DNA of 64,000 nt. Origin: Halomonas salinarum (GTDB lineage: Bacteria > Pseudomonadota > Gammaproteobacteria > Pseudomonadales > Halomonadaceae). Of the stretch, positions 63,399 through 64,000 are shown piece after piece. Location of the stretch: the NCBI RefSeq assembly GCF_012062845.1, contig NZ_WWNB01000008.1:62001-126000 (forward strand). Reading direction: 5' to 3'. The stretch's first letter is position 1, and each line of letters begins with the position of its first letter. A model generated the notes under the pieces. That model had not been told where the DNA came from. It made no database searches and saw only the letters and a list, made by a program, of their open reading frames with translations. The position numbers and the translations under genes were made by a program.

Positions 63399-63907
63399 AT
63401 GAGTCAGGATTCATACCCAATTGAGGAAGGGGATCGAGTTGATCACAGACTTTTCGGCTTCGGGACGGTTGTTGGTGAGCCGATTCGCTCAGTCAGTGTC
63501 GAGGATTACAGATATAAGCGAGGACCGCGTGATACCCAACAGCAGCAGTGGAGCATTCAAGTTCGTTGGGATGATCCTGAAAGGCCTGACTCTGCCATTG
63601 CCTTCAAAAACAAGTTCGTTGGGATGATCCTGAAAGGCCTGACTCTGCCATTGCCTTCAAAAACGATGGTTCCATCATCCGTAAGGTGTCGTCTCCCGAT
63701 TCTCGCCCCTTCACCTATTGGGACCGCCAGTGGCAGCCACTTCTACAGGCTTGGCTATCTGCCCGCCGAGAGGTTGAGCAAGTAGCATCCTCCTTCCGGC
63801 CGCTGCCGCATGACGCCGACTTGGGGAGGGCTATCGAAGTAGAGCGTGAAGCCTATCAGGCGATGCAAGAGTTCTGGTTGCAAGAGAAGGAGGGGAAGCA
63901 CCCCTGA
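63399..63907 (+). pseudogene. Small hypothetical gene disrupted by a 53-bp tandem duplication
   Basis: The reading frame MSQDSYPIEEGDRVDHRLFG continues to about 63610, then a second copy of 53 bases shifts the frame and ends it early with unrelated sequence at 63785. Joining one copy restores an open frame to 63907, 151 residues ending FWLQEKEGKHP. The restored protein reads WSIQVRWDDPERPDSAIAF, then DGSIIRKVSSPDSRPFTYWD. The N-terminal GDRVDHRLFGFGTVV looks like a compact SH3-like or barrel start. I do not recognise the family. The intact sequence would be a cytoplasmic protein; a true one-time duplication or a switchable slip is possible. Confidence 0.75.
63558..63663 (+). repeat. 53-bp perfect tandem duplication
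   Basis: Copy one is 63558-63610 and copy two is 63611-63663, identical over all 53 bases, with the next base also matching. A length of 53 is not a multiple of three, so the second copy frameshifts the enclosing gene. The identity suggests a recent event or an assembly artefact. Confidence 0.93.
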
Positions 63908-63917
63908 CGCTCAGCCA

Positions 63918-63950
63918 TGGGGGATGGGTGCCGGTGTTGTTCATCCCCCA
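63918..63950. terminator. Hairpin downstream of the broken gene
   Basis: TGGGGGATG (63918-63926) and CATCCCCCA (63942-63950) form a perfect 9-bp stem with a 15-nt loop, 11 bp after the restored stop. There is no T-run. The last 50 bases contain no supported gene. Confidence 0.4.
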
Positions 63951-64000
63951 GCGGGCACACCGAAGATCGACTTCCAGCCCCACCATGCGCCAGCTCGGGG

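Noticed and set aside
1..64000. CRISPR arrays, insertion-sequence ends, restriction or toxin-antitoxin genes
   Set aside because: No regularly spaced repeats, no transposase with flanking inverted repeats and no recognisable defence-gene motifs were seen anywhere in the window.

Overview
The window is GC-rich gammaproteobacterial chromosome. Gene content and protein character suggest a halophilic or halotolerant member of the Halomonadaceae (Halomonas-like). Evidence for this includes an OsmF/YehYXW-type osmoprotectant importer, an NhaC antiporter, a sodium:alanine symporter and a CvrA/NhaP2-type K+/H+ antiporter within 64 kb. The gloB - yafS-like - rnhA - dnaQ block and yejABEF match enterobacterial and pseudomonad chromosome order. 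The genus is inferred; no rRNA gene is present to fix it.

Layout, left to right. 1-6.2 kb: the N-terminal part of rdgC runs off the left edge, then lpxH and ppiB, the glnS-cysS pair of aminoacyl-tRNA synthetases, and a DUF1853 gene. 6.2-10.3 kb: a four-gene osmoprotectant ABC transporter with a clear sigma70-type promoter. 10.6-16.6 kb: a branched-chain keto-acid dehydrogenase operon (E1 alpha, E1 beta, two-lipoyl-domain E2, no E3), followed on the same strand by an unusual soluble Ser/Thr-kinase-like protein. 16.8-24.9 kb: a GlaR/CsiR-like regulator divergent from L-2-hydroxyglutarate oxidase, a SulP transporter, RarD, an omega-amidase, RsuA, an outer-membrane barrel and a small membrane protein. 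25-30 kb: pyrC, hrpB and a PLP aminotransferase. 30.4-35.5 kb: a ZIP transporter, a cold-shock protein with a long leader, ugd plus a glycosyltransferase, and a DUF4399 protein. 35.5-37.2 kb: thiM-thiE under a TPP riboswitch. 37.2-43 kb: yejABEF, a peptide importer. 43-50.7 kb: mltD, gloB, a methyltransferase, rnhA, dnaQ, nudC, an SCP2 protein, sohB and an ArsR-type regulator. 51-61.5 kb: prpE, nhaC, an AGCS symporter, yhhQ, an esterase, an orphan substrate-binding protein and the K+/H+ antiporter.

At 61.6 kb a tRNA-Ser(UGA) marks a change to what looks like the start of an integrated accessory element. It holds an unrecognised membrane-anchored protein, a serine resolvase with repeated half-sites upstream, and a small gene broken by a 53-bp tandem duplication. 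No integrase or second attachment site is visible before the window ends.

Most of the window is conserved core genome. I did not find a defence system, CRISPR array, prophage module or biosynthetic cluster. The least-explained items are the kinase-like protein beside the bkd operon, the tRNA-Ser-linked accessory segment, the DUF1853 protein with a nuclease-like residue pattern, and the orphan binding protein with a long low-complexity linker.
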